Shown one piece after another: positions 45,120 to 54,875 of a stretch of 64,000 bases of DNA. The first letter of the stretch is position 1, and every line of letters begins with the position of its first letter. The stretch is from Novimethylophilus kurashikiensis. Lineage in GTDB: Bacteria > Pseudomonadota > Gammaproteobacteria > Burkholderiales > Methylophilaceae. The notes below the pieces were generated by a model, which worked only from the letters and a program-made list of their open reading frames with translations, did not search any database and had not been told where the DNA came from. Both the position numbers and the translations under genes were made by a program. The stretch spans positions 1 to 64,000 of the forward strand of contig NZ_BDOQ01000001.1 in assembly GCF_003112435.1 (NCBI RefSeq), written 5' to 3'.

Positions 45120-45920
45120 ATGAACACTCCCGTCATCGTCATGCTGGTGCTGGCCATCCTGATGCAAGCGGGGGCTGCCTGGGCTGCGTTTCGTGAGTTG
45201 CCGTCAGTGGGGCGCTACCGATACGCCTGGGTCAGTATTTCGGCAGCATTGATGCTTATGATCGAGCGGCGGGCGGAGTCGTTATGGCATTTGCTGCACG
45301 GCGACCAGGTCAGTACTCCCAATGAAATCGTCGGCGTGCTGATTTCCTTCCTCATGTTGAGCGGCGTGCTGGGCCTGCGCCGCCTGTTTCTTCACCTGCA
45401 TCGGCAGGAAGCCAAACTCAAGCAGCAAGCCAACGTCGATTATCTAACGCACGCCTACAACCGCCGCCATTTCACCGAGCAGGGCCACCTCAACCTGGCC
45501 CGCGCACATCGCTACGGCACACCGCTCTCGCTCATCATGCTCGACATCGATTTCTTCAAACGCGTCAACGATACCTACGGGCATGATCAGGGCGACCAGG
45601 TGCTCATCAAGTTGTGCCAGCTTTGCAAGAAGGAATTACGCGAGGTCGATATCCTGGGACGCATCGGCGGGGAGGAATTTGCTGTGTTGCTGCCGGAAAC
45701 GGGGCTGGAACAAGCGCATGAAGTCGCCGAACGCCTGCGAACCGTGGTGGCGGAATCCGAATTACCGCTCGCCAACGATCAAACGCTACGTTTCACCATC
45801 TCCCTCGGCGTCGCTAAGTTAAATCCAAATGACACCCTGGATAGCTTGCTCATCACAGCCGACCGCGCGCTGTATGAAGCCAAGCAAGCAGGGCGAAACA
45901 AGGTCTGCCTTGCGGCCTAA
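45120..45920 (+). CDS. Membrane-anchored diguanylate cyclase
   Basis: The product is 266 residues from ATG 45120. Two or three hydrophobic helices (about 4-23, 36-52 and 70-92) precede a short coiled coil (HRQEAKLKQQANVDYLTHAYNRR region) and a GGDEF domain. The active site is GGEEF (183-187), with an inhibitory RxxD (REVD) five residues before it, so an active, feedback-inhibited enzyme is expected. It makes c-di-GMP, the ligand of LapD and the nearby riboswitch. The gene is convergent with mdoH. Confidence 0.92.
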   Translation: MNTPVIVMLVLAILMQAGAAWAAFRELPSVGRYRYAWVSISAALMLMIERRAESLWHLLHGDQVSTPNEIVGVLISFLMLSGVLGLRRLFLHLHRQEAKLKQQANVDYLTHAYNRRHFTEQGHLNLARAHRYGTPLSLIMLDIDFFKRVNDTYGHDQGDQVLIKLCQLCKKELREVDILGRIGGEEFAVLLPETGLEQAHEVAERLRTVVAESELPLANDQTLRFTISLGVAKLNPNDTLDSLLITADRALYEAKQAGRNKVCLAA

Positions 45921-45929
45921 TCGTTAAGG

Positions 45930-48425
45930 TCATAGTGTTGACGGCTTGACGAGCACCGGTCGCAAATGCCGTCGTCGCAGCCATTGCGGATGAGCATCGG
46001 GCGATACCCATACGAGGAAGTGCAATAGCGAAAGCGCAGCAGCGTTACCCAGCAGCGCCATCCTTTGCTGCGTGCTCAATGCACGCGGCCCATGTTTCAC
46101 GGCGAGATCCACCAGATGCAGTCGGTATTTGCTCAGTTCGCGCCGCAGCCGCCGCTGGCTGAAAACGCAGGTGAGTGCATTGATAGCTGGGTCGCTCACG
46201 GCGTCGATGAAGCTATGCGGGACTTTCTTGTGCTCCATGTAGTGGCCGAGTTGGCGGAGTTCGACCGGCGGTTCCGATTCTTCCGGAATCATGAAGAACC
46301 CCAGCCGCTGGATGACGCGGCCGATGTCCGCCCGACTCGACAATACCGAAATCGGGACGGAGAGGATGAACGCACCGATGATCGGCATCAGCCACCACAG
46401 GTACGAAGGGTTGAGCCAATACACCACGCCCGTCCACACCAAGCCGAGCAGCGTATGCCAGCCGTGGCGGCGCAGAGCTTCGTGCCAGGTCGTCGCCGCA
46501 TCTTCGCGGGGCGGCGATTGCCATTGCGATTTCCAACCGGTCAGCGCGGCAGCGACGAACTGAGTGTGAAAAAGCATGCGGATGGGCGCCAGCAGCATGG
46601 AAAATACCCATTCCCACAGCATCGAAAGCGTCATGCGGATGACCCCGCCGAACCGCCTGGCCCCTTGTTTTCGGGCCAGCATGATGCTCAATATCTTGGG
46701 CAAGAACAGCCAAGTCGTGGTGGCGCCGAATAACGCTATTGCGCGTTCCGGGTGCCATTCCGGCCACACCGGGAACAGCTGCTTGGGGGCGGTGAAATAT
46801 TCCGGTTCAACCAACGTGTGTTGCGCCAGGAGCCAAGTGGAAATCAGCAGGAACATGAACCACAGCGGCGCCGAAACGTAGGCGATGGCGCCCGTCACGA
46901 ATACCGCCCGATGCACGGGGTTGAGCCCTGGCGCCATGAACAAGCGGAAATTGATGAGGTTGCCATGGCACCAACGTTTGTCTCGCTTGAGCTCGTCCAC
47001 CAGGTTGGGCGGCATTTCCTCATAGCTGCCGGGCAGGTCGTAGGCGATCCACACCGCCCAGCCCGCACGTCGCATCAGCGCCGCCTCCACAAAATCATGC
47101 GACAGGATTTCGCCCGACAGCGAGCCCTTGCCGGGCAATCGCCCCAACGCGCAGTGCTTCATGAAAGGCGCCACGCGAATAATCGCGTTGTGTCCCCAAT
47201 AGTGCGATTCGCCGAGCTGCCAATAGTGCAGGCCAGCGACGAACAACGGGCCGTAGACCCGGTTGGCGAACTGCTGCAAGCGGGCGTACAAGGTCTGGCG
47301 GCCCGCCGCGTGCGGCGAGGTTTGAATGATGCCGGCACTGGGATTGGCCTCCATCAGGCGCACCAGTTGGGCGAGGCAGTCCCCGCTCATGACGCTGTCC
47401 GCGTCCAGGATCACCATGTAACGATAGTGCTTGCCCCAGCGCCGGCAAAAATCGGCGATATTCCCGCTCTTGCGTTTGATGCGATGCTGCCGCCAGCGAT
47501 AGAAGATGCGGCTGAAACCATTCACATTGCGGCACAAATCCACCCACGCCTCGTTCTCGGCCACCCGCGTATCGGCGTCGCTGCTGTCGCTCAGCACGAA
47601 GAAATCAAAACGGTCGAGATGCGGCGTCTTCGCCAGTGATTCGTAGGTGGCACGCAGCCCGGCGAATACTCTCTGCACATGTTCGTTGCAAATCGGCATG
47701 ACGATGGCGGTGCGCGCTTCTTCGGTGATAGGCTCGCTACCGGCCGAGGTGGCGGAAATCGCGTAAGCGTCGTGCTTGAACCGCAGCACCAGGTAACCCA
47801 TCATCGCCGTCCAGAATCCGGCCGACACCCAGGCGCACAGGATGGCGAACAGCGACAACAGCACCACTTCCGCCGGCTGGTGGCCGTGATAGGGCAACAC
47901 GGCGCGCATGAAATGGGTTGCGGCAATGGTTTGCGCCAAGATCAGCCCCAGCAGCACAAAGCGCCGCACGTTGCCGACATGGTGCCAATGCCCGCGCGGA
48001 TCGGGCGAATCGGGCTTGAGCGGCTTGGCGGCCCGGCGATTGCGAACGCGATCGCCCAGATCGAACTGGTTTTTCAGGCGAGCGATCCAGGCGCGGAAGG
48101 GATGCGGCGGCCAATTGGCCGGAGCCATCGGGCTGCGGTCGAGGCGCGGCGAGGGCATGCCTGTCTCTTCCAGCCCTAGTCCATAGGACAGCCGCAGCCG
48201 GGCATCGATGGAGGTGGCAGCGGGGTTAGCCGGATCGATCTCGGTTTCCGCCAGTAACTGGTGCAAGATGGCCATGGCCTCGATGGCGTCGGCGGGTTCA
48301 CAGGCCGCGATGCGCCGCAGCATGCGGTCGCGGGCTTCCTGGCTCAACGGCAGGCGGTCGAGATAGCGTTCGCAGATGTCGGGGACGAGTCCCCGGTTCA
48401 ATCGGGAGGAAGAATGTAGCTCCAT
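45930..48425 (-). CDS. mdoH: Osmoregulated periplasmic glucan glucosyltransferase H
   Basis: The product is 831 residues from the ATG at 48425; the longer frame starts inside mdoG and is not supported. Several membrane helices surround a family 2 glycosyltransferase domain with VILDADSVMSGD (DxD-type) and the family QxxRW-like KRWCHGN segment. It polymerises and exports beta-glucan backbones from UDP-glucose. It overlaps the 3' end of mdoG by 28 bases, as commonly seen in this pair. Confidence 0.95.
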   Translation of the reverse strand: MELHSSSRLNRGLVPDICERYLDRLPLSQEARDRMLRRIAACEPADAIEAMAILHQLLAETEIDPANPAATSIDARLRLSYGLGLEETGMPSPRLDRSPMAPANWPPHPFRAWIARLKNQFDLGDRVRNRRAAKPLKPDSPDPRGHWHHVGNVRRFVLLGLILAQTIAATHFMRAVLPYHGHQPAEVVLLSLFAILCAWVSAGFWTAMMGYLVLRFKHDAYAISATSAGSEPITEEARTAIVMPICNEHVQRVFAGLRATYESLAKTPHLDRFDFFVLSDSSDADTRVAENEAWVDLCRNVNGFSRIFYRWRQHRIKRKSGNIADFCRRWGKHYRYMVILDADSVMSGDCLAQLVRLMEANPSAGIIQTSPHAAGRQTLYARLQQFANRVYGPLFVAGLHYWQLGESHYWGHNAIIRVAPFMKHCALGRLPGKGSLSGEILSHDFVEAALMRRAGWAVWIAYDLPGSYEEMPPNLVDELKRDKRWCHGNLINFRLFMAPGLNPVHRAVFVTGAIAYVSAPLWFMFLLISTWLLAQHTLVEPEYFTAPKQLFPVWPEWHPERAIALFGATTTWLFLPKILSIMLARKQGARRFGGVIRMTLSMLWEWVFSMLLAPIRMLFHTQFVAAALTGWKSQWQSPPREDAATTWHEALRRHGWHTLLGLVWTGVVYWLNPSYLWWLMPIIGAFILSVPISVLSSRADIGRVIQRLGFFMIPEESEPPVELRQLGHYMEHKKVPHSFIDAVSDPAINALTCVFSQRRLRRELSKYRLHLVDLAVKHGPRALSTQQRMALLGNAAALSLLHFLVWVSPDAHPQWLRRRHLRPVLVKPSTL

Positions 48426-49924
48426 GTCTCGGATACTGCGTTGTTGCCGCTGCGTAAAAAGCTGCGTAATTCGATGGATTTGTCGTTGTCGTTCCGGCGG
48501 ACCCGGATCGACTGCCGCCAATGGCCGGTGACAGTGTTGCGGTACAGCGTGTTTTCCAGCAACTGCCCATTACTATCGACCGTCACAACGCCCTCAAGTT
48601 TTGCGTCCGGGGCAAGTTTTCTTACGGCCGGTCCGTCGTAGTCGATGATGAGGCCGATGCTGCCGTCCGGTTGCTTGGTAAACCCGCGGCCGCGCCGGGT
48701 TTGCACCACCCACGATAGTGGCGGACGGGTTTCAGCGTCCTTCTGCCAGTACATGCGGTATTCCAGCTGGTAGGGCGTATGCGGTTTGGGCTGCACGTCG
48801 GGCGTCCAGAACGCGACGATGTTGTCGTTGGTCTCGTCGGGTGCGGGAATTTGTACCAGTTCCACCTTGCCCGGCCCCCATTGGCCCTTGGGCTCGATCC
48901 AGACGCTGGGGCGCAAATCGTAGCGGGCTTCCAGGTCTTCGTAATGGCCGAAGTCCCGATCGCGCTGCATCAGTCCGAAGCCCAAAGGATTAGGCGTGGC
49001 GAACGAGGTCACCAACAGCCGCTTGGGATTGAGCAGCGGACGCCAAATCCACTCGTCGTTGGCGGTATGGACGGACAAACCGTCCGAATCGTGCACCTCG
49101 GGTCGATAGTCGTCGCCAGTGTAATGCTGGTTTTCGCCGAAGAACATCATGCTGGTGAGCGGCGCAATGCCGAGCTTGCCGACTGCGTCGCGCAGGTAAA
49201 GGCGTGAGGTGACGTCCACGGCAGTGGAAACATCCGGCTTGATGACGAAGCGATACGCACCGGCCACGCGCGGCGAATCCAGCAGGGCGTAGATCACCAG
49301 TTGATTGGCGTTGGGGGCAGGACGTTCCAGCCAGAATTCGACAAAGCGCGGAAATTCCTCGCCAGTACTGAGCGCTGTATCCACCGCCAATCCACGCGCC
49401 GAGAGACCGTAGAGCTGGTTCTTGCCCAGCGCGCGGAAATAGCTTGCACCGAGAAAGGCGACGATCTCGTCCTTGTGCTGGTTGTTGTTAATCGGGTAGT
49501 GCACGCGAAAACCGGCATAACCCAGGCCGCGCAGCTGGTTGAGATCGAGCTTGTTGGCGCCGTAGTCGAACTGCTCGGGCTGGAACTTGATCTCGTGTAC
49601 GTCCTGCGGCGTGATCTCATTGATCTTCACCGGTTGGCGGTAATACAGACCCTGGTGAAAGAACGCGACCTCGAACGGCAAGTTGGCGCTACGCCAGAGA
49701 AACTTGTCCGGCCGGTAGCGAATGTCGCGGTACTGGTCGTAGCTCAGCCCTTCCATGCTCTTGGGCAGGTTGTCGTTCGGTTTTTTATACGGCGCAGCAG
49801 CCAGTTGTTCGGCGCGTGCCGCCACATCGTTGAAATCGAACGCGCTTGCCGTTGGCACCCACAGCACCAGGAAAATGGAGAGACTGAAGCCACTCAGGCC
49901 GTATTTGATTTTTGTGAACAGCAC
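48398..49924 (-). CDS. mdoG: Periplasmic glucans biosynthesis protein G
   Basis: The 508-residue protein has a signal peptide (about 1-28, ending ASA) and the MdoG domain (FDFNDVAARAEQLA, YRDIRYRPDKFLWR, GYAGFRVHYPIN). The C-terminal region is Ig-like. It acts in the periplasm on the glucan backbone. It is the first gene of the mdoG-mdoH operon. The 49925-50068 gap shows nothing specific. Confidence 0.95.
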   Translation of the reverse strand: MLFTKIKYGLSGFSLSIFLVLWVPTASAFDFNDVAARAEQLAAAPYKKPNDNLPKSMEGLSYDQYRDIRYRPDKFLWRSANLPFEVAFFHQGLYYRQPVKINEITPQDVHEIKFQPEQFDYGANKLDLNQLRGLGYAGFRVHYPINNNQHKDEIVAFLGASYFRALGKNQLYGLSARGLAVDTALSTGEEFPRFVEFWLERPAPNANQLVIYALLDSPRVAGAYRFVIKPDVSTAVDVTSRLYLRDAVGKLGIAPLTSMMFFGENQHYTGDDYRPEVHDSDGLSVHTANDEWIWRPLLNPKRLLVTSFATPNPLGFGLMQRDRDFGHYEDLEARYDLRPSVWIEPKGQWGPGKVELVQIPAPDETNDNIVAFWTPDVQPKPHTPYQLEYRMYWQKDAETRPPLSWVVQTRRGRGFTKQPDGSIGLIIDYDGPAVRKLAPDAKLEGVVTVDSNGQLLENTLYRNTVTGHWRQSIRVRRNDNDKSIELRSFLRSGNNAVSETWSYILPPD

Positions 49925-50068
49925 AACTACCTCGTATCAGGATAGCCGGTCGATGCCGGCCAGGAAAACCATAAAGAAGTTCTGAGCAAGCGAGTGAGCA
50001 GGGTGAATTTCAAGGCAACGATTTGCCGGCTTTAACACTGGATCAACAATAGCTGGCCCAGCGCATCA

Positions 50069-51244
50069 TCAATGGCGCAATGGAGTGCCCTGCTTGGCCT
50101 TGCATCGCGATGCCGGCCGGCTGCGCCGCTTAACCAGGGTTTGCAGCGCCAGCAGTCCGCCCATCAGGAGCGCGCCTTCGGATGGCTCCGGTACGGGCGA
50201 GAGAAAGAACGCTCGCTGCTGGCCGTCGATGAAACCGGTGCCGGCGATCTGACCGTGGTCGTTGATGCCCGCAACAGTGAGCCCGCTCCAGCCAGACTTG
50301 ACGATGTCATCCAGGGTTTCCAGGTCAGTCATGGATTGGCCGTTAGGGCCGGTGACAAAGGCATGCAAATCGCCCGAAGCAGTCTTGGAAAGCCCCACCA
50401 CCTGGCCCAGGTTGTTGATGCCCAGTGGCTCGCAAAAGTCACCGCCCAGCGTACCCAGCATGGTCACCGAGCCGCCATTGGGTGACGTGATGTAGCCAGT
50501 GCCGCCGATGCGGCCGACCACTTGTCCGAGGTCGTTGATGTCCACAGCGGTGCTGAAATCGGCGTCCGGTGCCAGCATGCGCGGCCCATCGGTCTCGCTC
50601 CAGATGTAGCCGTGGTTATCCAGCCCGTTGTAAACCACCTGGCCGACGTCGTTGACCGCATTGACCTGGGCATACGGAAACGTCACTAGCGTGACGCCGT
50701 CGGGCCGCGTGAGAAAACTGCTGTTGCCGAGCACGTCGTAGCCGGCGACTTGTCCGGAATTGCTGATGGCGCGAGCAGACAGGAACGAGGCGCCGTTCAG
50801 GCTGCCCTGGTAGGGCGGGTCGTAGGGGCCGTTGGGAAGCGTCTTACCGTTGGGGCCCGTCACCAATGCGACAGCGAGCGAACCGCCCAGCATGGTTTGC
50901 CCCACCACTTGCCCCGCATCGTTTACTCCTGCGGCACGGCTCACATCGTCGATGCCCGGACCTAAATCCGTCAGCTGGCCGCCATGCGGAGCACTGATAA
51001 AGGCGTGCTCGAAGCTTACCATGTCGATGTTTTCATGCAGATGTGGCGGATTTTGCGAATAACCGACCACCTGGCCCTGGTTGTTGATCCCAGTCGCTAC
51101 GCTGTAAGAGCCGCCCAAGGTGCCCAGGTTGGAGATGGTCCAGGCATAGGCTGTTGCCGGCACGGAGGCCAGCACCAGGGTTGCACTGGACAAAGTCGAT
51201 ATCAGACACGTTCTGAACCTGGGGGATGCGACGGTCGCCAACAT
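50069..51244 (-). CDS. HAF-repeat secreted protein with a PEP-CTERM sorting tail
   Basis: The 391-residue protein has an N-terminal signal segment (about 12-34). At least six HAF-type repeats follow, with the motif INxxGQVVG (GINNQGQVVG, GVNDAGQVVG, DINDLGQVVG and similar). The C-terminus VPEPSEGALLMGGLLALQTLVKRR is a PEP-CTERM signal: VPEP, a hydrophobic helix and a basic end. Such proteins are sorted by an exosortase, which is not in the window. The gene is monocistronic as far as seen; the function is unknown. Confidence 0.85.
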   Translation of the reverse strand: MLATVASPRFRTCLISTLSSATLVLASVPATAYAWTISNLGTLGGSYSVATGINNQGQVVGYSQNPPHLHENIDMVSFEHAFISAPHGGQLTDLGPGIDDVSRAAGVNDAGQVVGQTMLGGSLAVALVTGPNGKTLPNGPYDPPYQGSLNGASFLSARAISNSGQVAGYDVLGNSSFLTRPDGVTLVTFPYAQVNAVNDVGQVVYNGLDNHGYIWSETDGPRMLAPDADFSTAVDINDLGQVVGRIGGTGYITSPNGGSVTMLGTLGGDFCEPLGINNLGQVVGLSKTASGDLHAFVTGPNGQSMTDLETLDDIVKSGWSGLTVAGINDHGQIAGTGFIDGQQRAFFLSPVPEPSEGALLMGGLLALQTLVKRRSRPASRCKAKQGTPLRH

Positions 51245-51424
51245 ACACAGCTCTCCAAATACCGGGCTGCCGACCGCGGATGCGGCGATGAAGCGAGGCG
51301 ACCGATAGGTGGGTCAATGCCGCTTCATTGGCAGAAACACAAGTATTTATCCGTGAGGGGCGAAAGTAGGTCTGTGCTTAACCGCACATTGAAAACAGGG
51401 GTGTCACACCTTTTGCGTGAGGGA

Positions 51425-52519
51425 TTAGATGGCGCTGCTGAGAGCGGCGAAATAGCTGCTGGCAAAAAAACCGGCCGGCACCCACAGGCGCATCTTGTCG
51501 GAAAGTGGCTGCGATTCCACCCAGCGGTAGAACAAGGCACCGCCAGCTAGGCTACAGGCAATGGCAATGCCGAGACCGAACAGATTGGCCAGCGGATCGA
51601 GGGAGATGAAACGGAAGAACACCGTGTTGACGATCAGGCAGATGGGGAAGTGCACCAGGAACACGGAATAAGACATCTGGCCGAGTTTTGCGATCGGCTG
51701 CGGTACCAGCATGCGCTCCAGCCAGCCGGTATGGCGGCCCAGGCCGAGTAGCAGCATCACGGCAACGGCAATGGCGATGCGCAGGCGGAAATCCAGCAGT
51801 AATGCTGTGCCTACGATGATCGTCAGCAATAGCAGCCAGGTCTTGCCGTCGCGACGGGGCGACAGCCAGTAGGCCAAGGCGCCCAATCCGTAGGAACCGT
51901 AGAAATACAGCGCTGTTACGTCCAGCGTTGCAAACCGATTGAACACGAACAACGAGGCCAGCATCATGCCGGCGACGAATACCGGCCCGAGGTAAGCCTT
52001 GCCCAGCCGCGCGGCGAGCCAGAACAAGCCTACGGTCAGCGCGAACAGCTGGAAATCGATGGCGACATACCAGACGCCTGCGGATAGCGCGTCCTGCTTG
52101 AACAAATCCTGTACCAGGAACACATGCGCTAGCATCTGGGGAATCTCGGGCAGGTCGGGGATCGATGCGTGCTCCATCCACTCGCGGGCGAACGCCGAAG
52201 CGGTGATTGCCAGCGTCAGCGCAGCAAGATAGGGAATCGCCAGGCGGAAATAGCGTTTACGGATTGCTGCCAGCGGATCGGGAACATGGGGCATCCCGGC
52301 AGGTGCCAGGCTGCGCGCCGTCAGAAATCCGCCGATGACCAGGAACGCCTGTACTGCCATGCGACCATATTCGTACAGCCCGTCGATGAGGCCGTGGATC
52401 AGCGGATAGGCGATGTCGGACATCGGACCGTAGACCGAAAGATGATGTGCAACGATCAACAGGCAAGCAACGGCCTTGATCGCGTCAATCAACGGCATTC
52501 TCGAAACTGCGTGACTCAT
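51425..52519 (-). CDS. Acyltransferase 3 (OafA/YrhL-type) membrane protein
   Basis: The product is 364 residues from the ATG at 52519, with about 10 hydrophobic helices. The family N-terminus is LIDAIKAVACLLIVAHHLSVYG, with the conserved His pair. Such proteins O-acylate surface polysaccharides or other glycans. The target is not evident. The 51245-51424 gap upstream of the HAF gene shows nothing recognised. Confidence 0.88.
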   Translation of the reverse strand: MSHAVSRMPLIDAIKAVACLLIVAHHLSVYGPMSDIAYPLIHGLIDGLYEYGRMAVQAFLVIGGFLTARSLAPAGMPHVPDPLAAIRKRYFRLAIPYLAALTLAITASAFAREWMEHASIPDLPEIPQMLAHVFLVQDLFKQDALSAGVWYVAIDFQLFALTVGLFWLAARLGKAYLGPVFVAGMMLASLFVFNRFATLDVTALYFYGSYGLGALAYWLSPRRDGKTWLLLLTIIVGTALLLDFRLRIAIAVAVMLLLGLGRHTGWLERMLVPQPIAKLGQMSYSVFLVHFPICLIVNTVFFRFISLDPLANLFGLGIAIACSLAGGALFYRWVESQPLSDKMRLWVPAGFFASSYFAALSSAI

Positions 52520-52627
52520 GGGTAACAACTGTTGGCCTTGCGGCCCAGAACGGAGTTAACTGCGAGGAAGCAAAAATAATACCACGGAAACTTATTTCAG
52601 GCTACCAGAATATGGCTGGGATCGGCC

Positions 52628-53371
52628 TCAGACGCGGGATTTGAGGATGTTTCCGAGGGGTTGGCGCAGCGGCAACTGATGATGGCGGCTGAGCGTTTTC
52701 GCCCTATCTTCGAGCATATCTGCCGGCAATTGGTACGCCACCCCTTTGATGGCGAAGATGATGCGGTTGTCGCAATCCTCAGATTTTGATACTGCCACCT
52801 GCCCTTTGAAACTGTGGCGGATGCGATCGAGATAAACATCGAAATTGCGGTCGGCACCGAGTACGTTCACTACCATCACGCCGTCGGCATCTAGGCTGTC
52901 GTAGGCCGCGTCATAAAAGGCTTGTGTGCACAATTGCGGGACTTGGCCACCGGCATCGAAGCCGTCTACTAGCAGCACATCGAGCGTACCCAGCTGCTGT
53001 GCTACGAAGGCAGAGCCGTCACCGCAGATAACCTGGAAACGCTCGCCGTCCGGCGGGATATAAAAGCGATCTCGCAACGCAATCACTGCGGGGTCGATCT
53101 CTACTGCAGTAATGCGAACATCCTGCAATTGCCGATAGCAATGCTTGGGGATGGAGCCGCCGCCGAGGCCGATCATGGCGATATGGCGCGGTGCAGGCTG
53201 AAACAGCAAAAAGCCCATCATAGTGCGCGTGTAACCGAGTTCGAGCCGGTAGGGCTTGCTCTTGCGCATCAGGCTTTGTACGTTGCCGTCGTCGAGCAGC
53301 AGCGAGACAAATCCGGCCTGGTTAAAGGCTATCGGTTGGTTGCGGCGCGGAAGATCGCTGAGGTCGGACAT
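52628..53371 (-). CDS. Spermidine-synthase-like methyltransferase-fold protein
   Basis: The 247-residue protein has the SAM/dcSAM-binding motif IGLGGGSIPKH (about 68-78), VEIDPAVIALR (about 90-100) and LLVDGFDAGGQVPQLCT, as in spermidine synthases. It is shorter than typical SpeE. It may be a polyamine aminopropyltransferase or a related enzyme. It is the last gene of a three-gene minus-strand cluster. Confidence 0.8.
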   Translation of the reverse strand: MSDLSDLPRRNQPIAFNQAGFVSLLLDDGNVQSLMRKSKPYRLELGYTRTMMGFLLFQPAPRHIAMIGLGGGSIPKHCYRQLQDVRITAVEIDPAVIALRDRFYIPPDGERFQVICGDGSAFVAQQLGTLDVLLVDGFDAGGQVPQLCTQAFYDAAYDSLDADGVMVVNVLGADRNFDVYLDRIRHSFKGQVAVSKSEDCDNRIIFAIKGVAYQLPADMLEDRAKTLSRHHQLPLRQPLGNILKSRV

Positions 53372-53385
53372 GAAAACCTAAAACG

Positions 53386-54387
53386 CTAAACTAGATTGGC
53401 CTGCGCCAGCTCCGCCTTGAGATACGCGTAGATGATGGGCGCCGCCAGCAGGCCTGGCACGCCGAACATGGTTTCCATCACCAGCATGGCCAGCAGCAGT
53501 TCCCAGGCCGCGGCATGAACGCGGCCGCCGACGATACGGGCATTAATGAAGTATTCCAGCTTATGCACGCCCACCAGGAAACCCAGCGAGGCCACGGCCA
53601 CATTGAACGACAGCCCCAGGCTCACCAGCACGATGAGCGTGTTGGAAATGAGGTTGCCGATGATGGGGATGAGGCCGGTGAAAAAGGTGGCGATGACCAG
53701 CGTTTTGGCATAGGGCAACTCCACGCCGGACAAGGGCAGCACGCCCAGAAGATAGATGCCCGTGAGCACGGTATTGATGGCAGAGATGCGCGCCTGGGCG
53801 AACACCACGTTTTCGAACACCTGGGCCAGGAGCGATAACCGTTCGCGGATAGCCCGCGCCAGCGGCTTGCTGTTTTCCGCATCCTTGAAGCGATGCAGCG
53901 TGAGGATGGCGGCGATGGCGATGGCGATGAGAATATGCGCCAGCGCGTGCAGGCCTTCCTTGCCTATAGCCGTTAGTTCGGCGCCGTGCACCTTGAGGGC
54001 ATAGGCGAAATTCTGCTTGAGATCGAGCAGAGTCTCTGGCACGTAGGGCAGCAGCGGTTTCGGCACCTTGCTGCGGACGTCGATCAGAATATCCCCAAGT
54101 TTTTCCGCCAGCCCGGCAACGGTCTCGTGACTGCCGAAAAAGTGCCCCAGCAGCATGCCGGTAACGACGAAGGTGCCGGCGATGAAAAAGGCGATGAACG
54201 ATACCGCCAGCAGCCGCGCACGACCTTCGCGCACATGGTTGGCCAGCCATCCCGAGAGCTTGGTAGAAATCAGGTAGACCAGCATAGCGATGAACGCCGC
54301 CGGCACCAGGTGCAGGAACAGCGTGCCCAGCAGCAGGGTGACGATGAACGCCATGCTCGCGAGTTGGATTTTGTTTTGGGTATTCAT
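53386..54387 (-). CDS. AI-2E/PerM-family membrane transporter
   Basis: The 333-residue protein has about eight hydrophobic helices and the family C-terminal half (LIPIIGNLISNTLIVLVSLG, GGRVHAAAWELLLAML, FGVPGLLAAPI). Members are putative permeases; some export AI-2 or function as antiporters. The start overlaps the previous gene by 4 bases. Confidence 0.88.
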   Translation of the reverse strand: MNTQNKIQLASMAFIVTLLLGTLFLHLVPAAFIAMLVYLISTKLSGWLANHVREGRARLLAVSFIAFFIAGTFVVTGMLLGHFFGSHETVAGLAEKLGDILIDVRSKVPKPLLPYVPETLLDLKQNFAYALKVHGAELTAIGKEGLHALAHILIAIAIAAILTLHRFKDAENSKPLARAIRERLSLLAQVFENVVFAQARISAINTVLTGIYLLGVLPLSGVELPYAKTLVIATFFTGLIPIIGNLISNTLIVLVSLGLSFNVAVASLGFLVGVHKLEYFINARIVGGRVHAAAWELLLAMLVMETMFGVPGLLAAPIIYAYLKAELAQANLV

Positions 54388-54803
54388 ATCAGCTTGCCGA
54401 GTATATAGCCGATGACGATGCCCACCAACAAGGCGATGGTAAGTCCGCGGTAGGTCAGGACATCCTTCGAATAACCGCGCCGGATGGCGATGAACGACAC
54501 CAGGTAGCCGATGGCGTTAAGCAGCCAGATGAAGGGGATCGCCAGGATTTTGAGGATCAGCGGTCCGGCGATGGGCACCAGGCCGATCACGCCCAGCAGC
54601 CACGCAAATGCGCTCGACACCAACCCGAACAGCACCATTCCGCCCGCTACCAGCTTTGCGTCCAGCCCGTAATGCAGCCCCAGCCAGCCTAGCCCGATCA
54701 GCAGTGCCCATGCCGGCAGCATGATTTTCCAGCTACGCGCCGTAGGGCGGGGGGCGATGTCGGCAACGTGGAAGACTTCTTGTTCGTGGTTTTGTTGTTG
54801 CAT
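54384..54803 (-). CDS. Small polytopic membrane protein of unknown function
   Basis: The 139-residue protein has about four hydrophobic helices (28-45, 50-75, 78-105 and 120-139). It overlaps the AI-2E-type gene by 4 bases (ATGA), so the two are co-translated. No family is recognised. Confidence 0.7.
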   Translation of the reverse strand: MQQQNHEQEVFHVADIAPRPTARSWKIMLPAWALLIGLGWLGLHYGLDAKLVAGGMVLFGLVSSAFAWLLGVIGLVPIAGPLILKILAIPFIWLLNAIGYLVSFIAIRRGYSKDVLTYRGLTIALLVGIVIGYILGKLI

Positions 54804-54875
54804 AAGTCCCAGGCAAAAAATGGAATCGCGCTATCGTATTACAATATCGTCCTGATCTTCCATTCCCTTTCCCGT

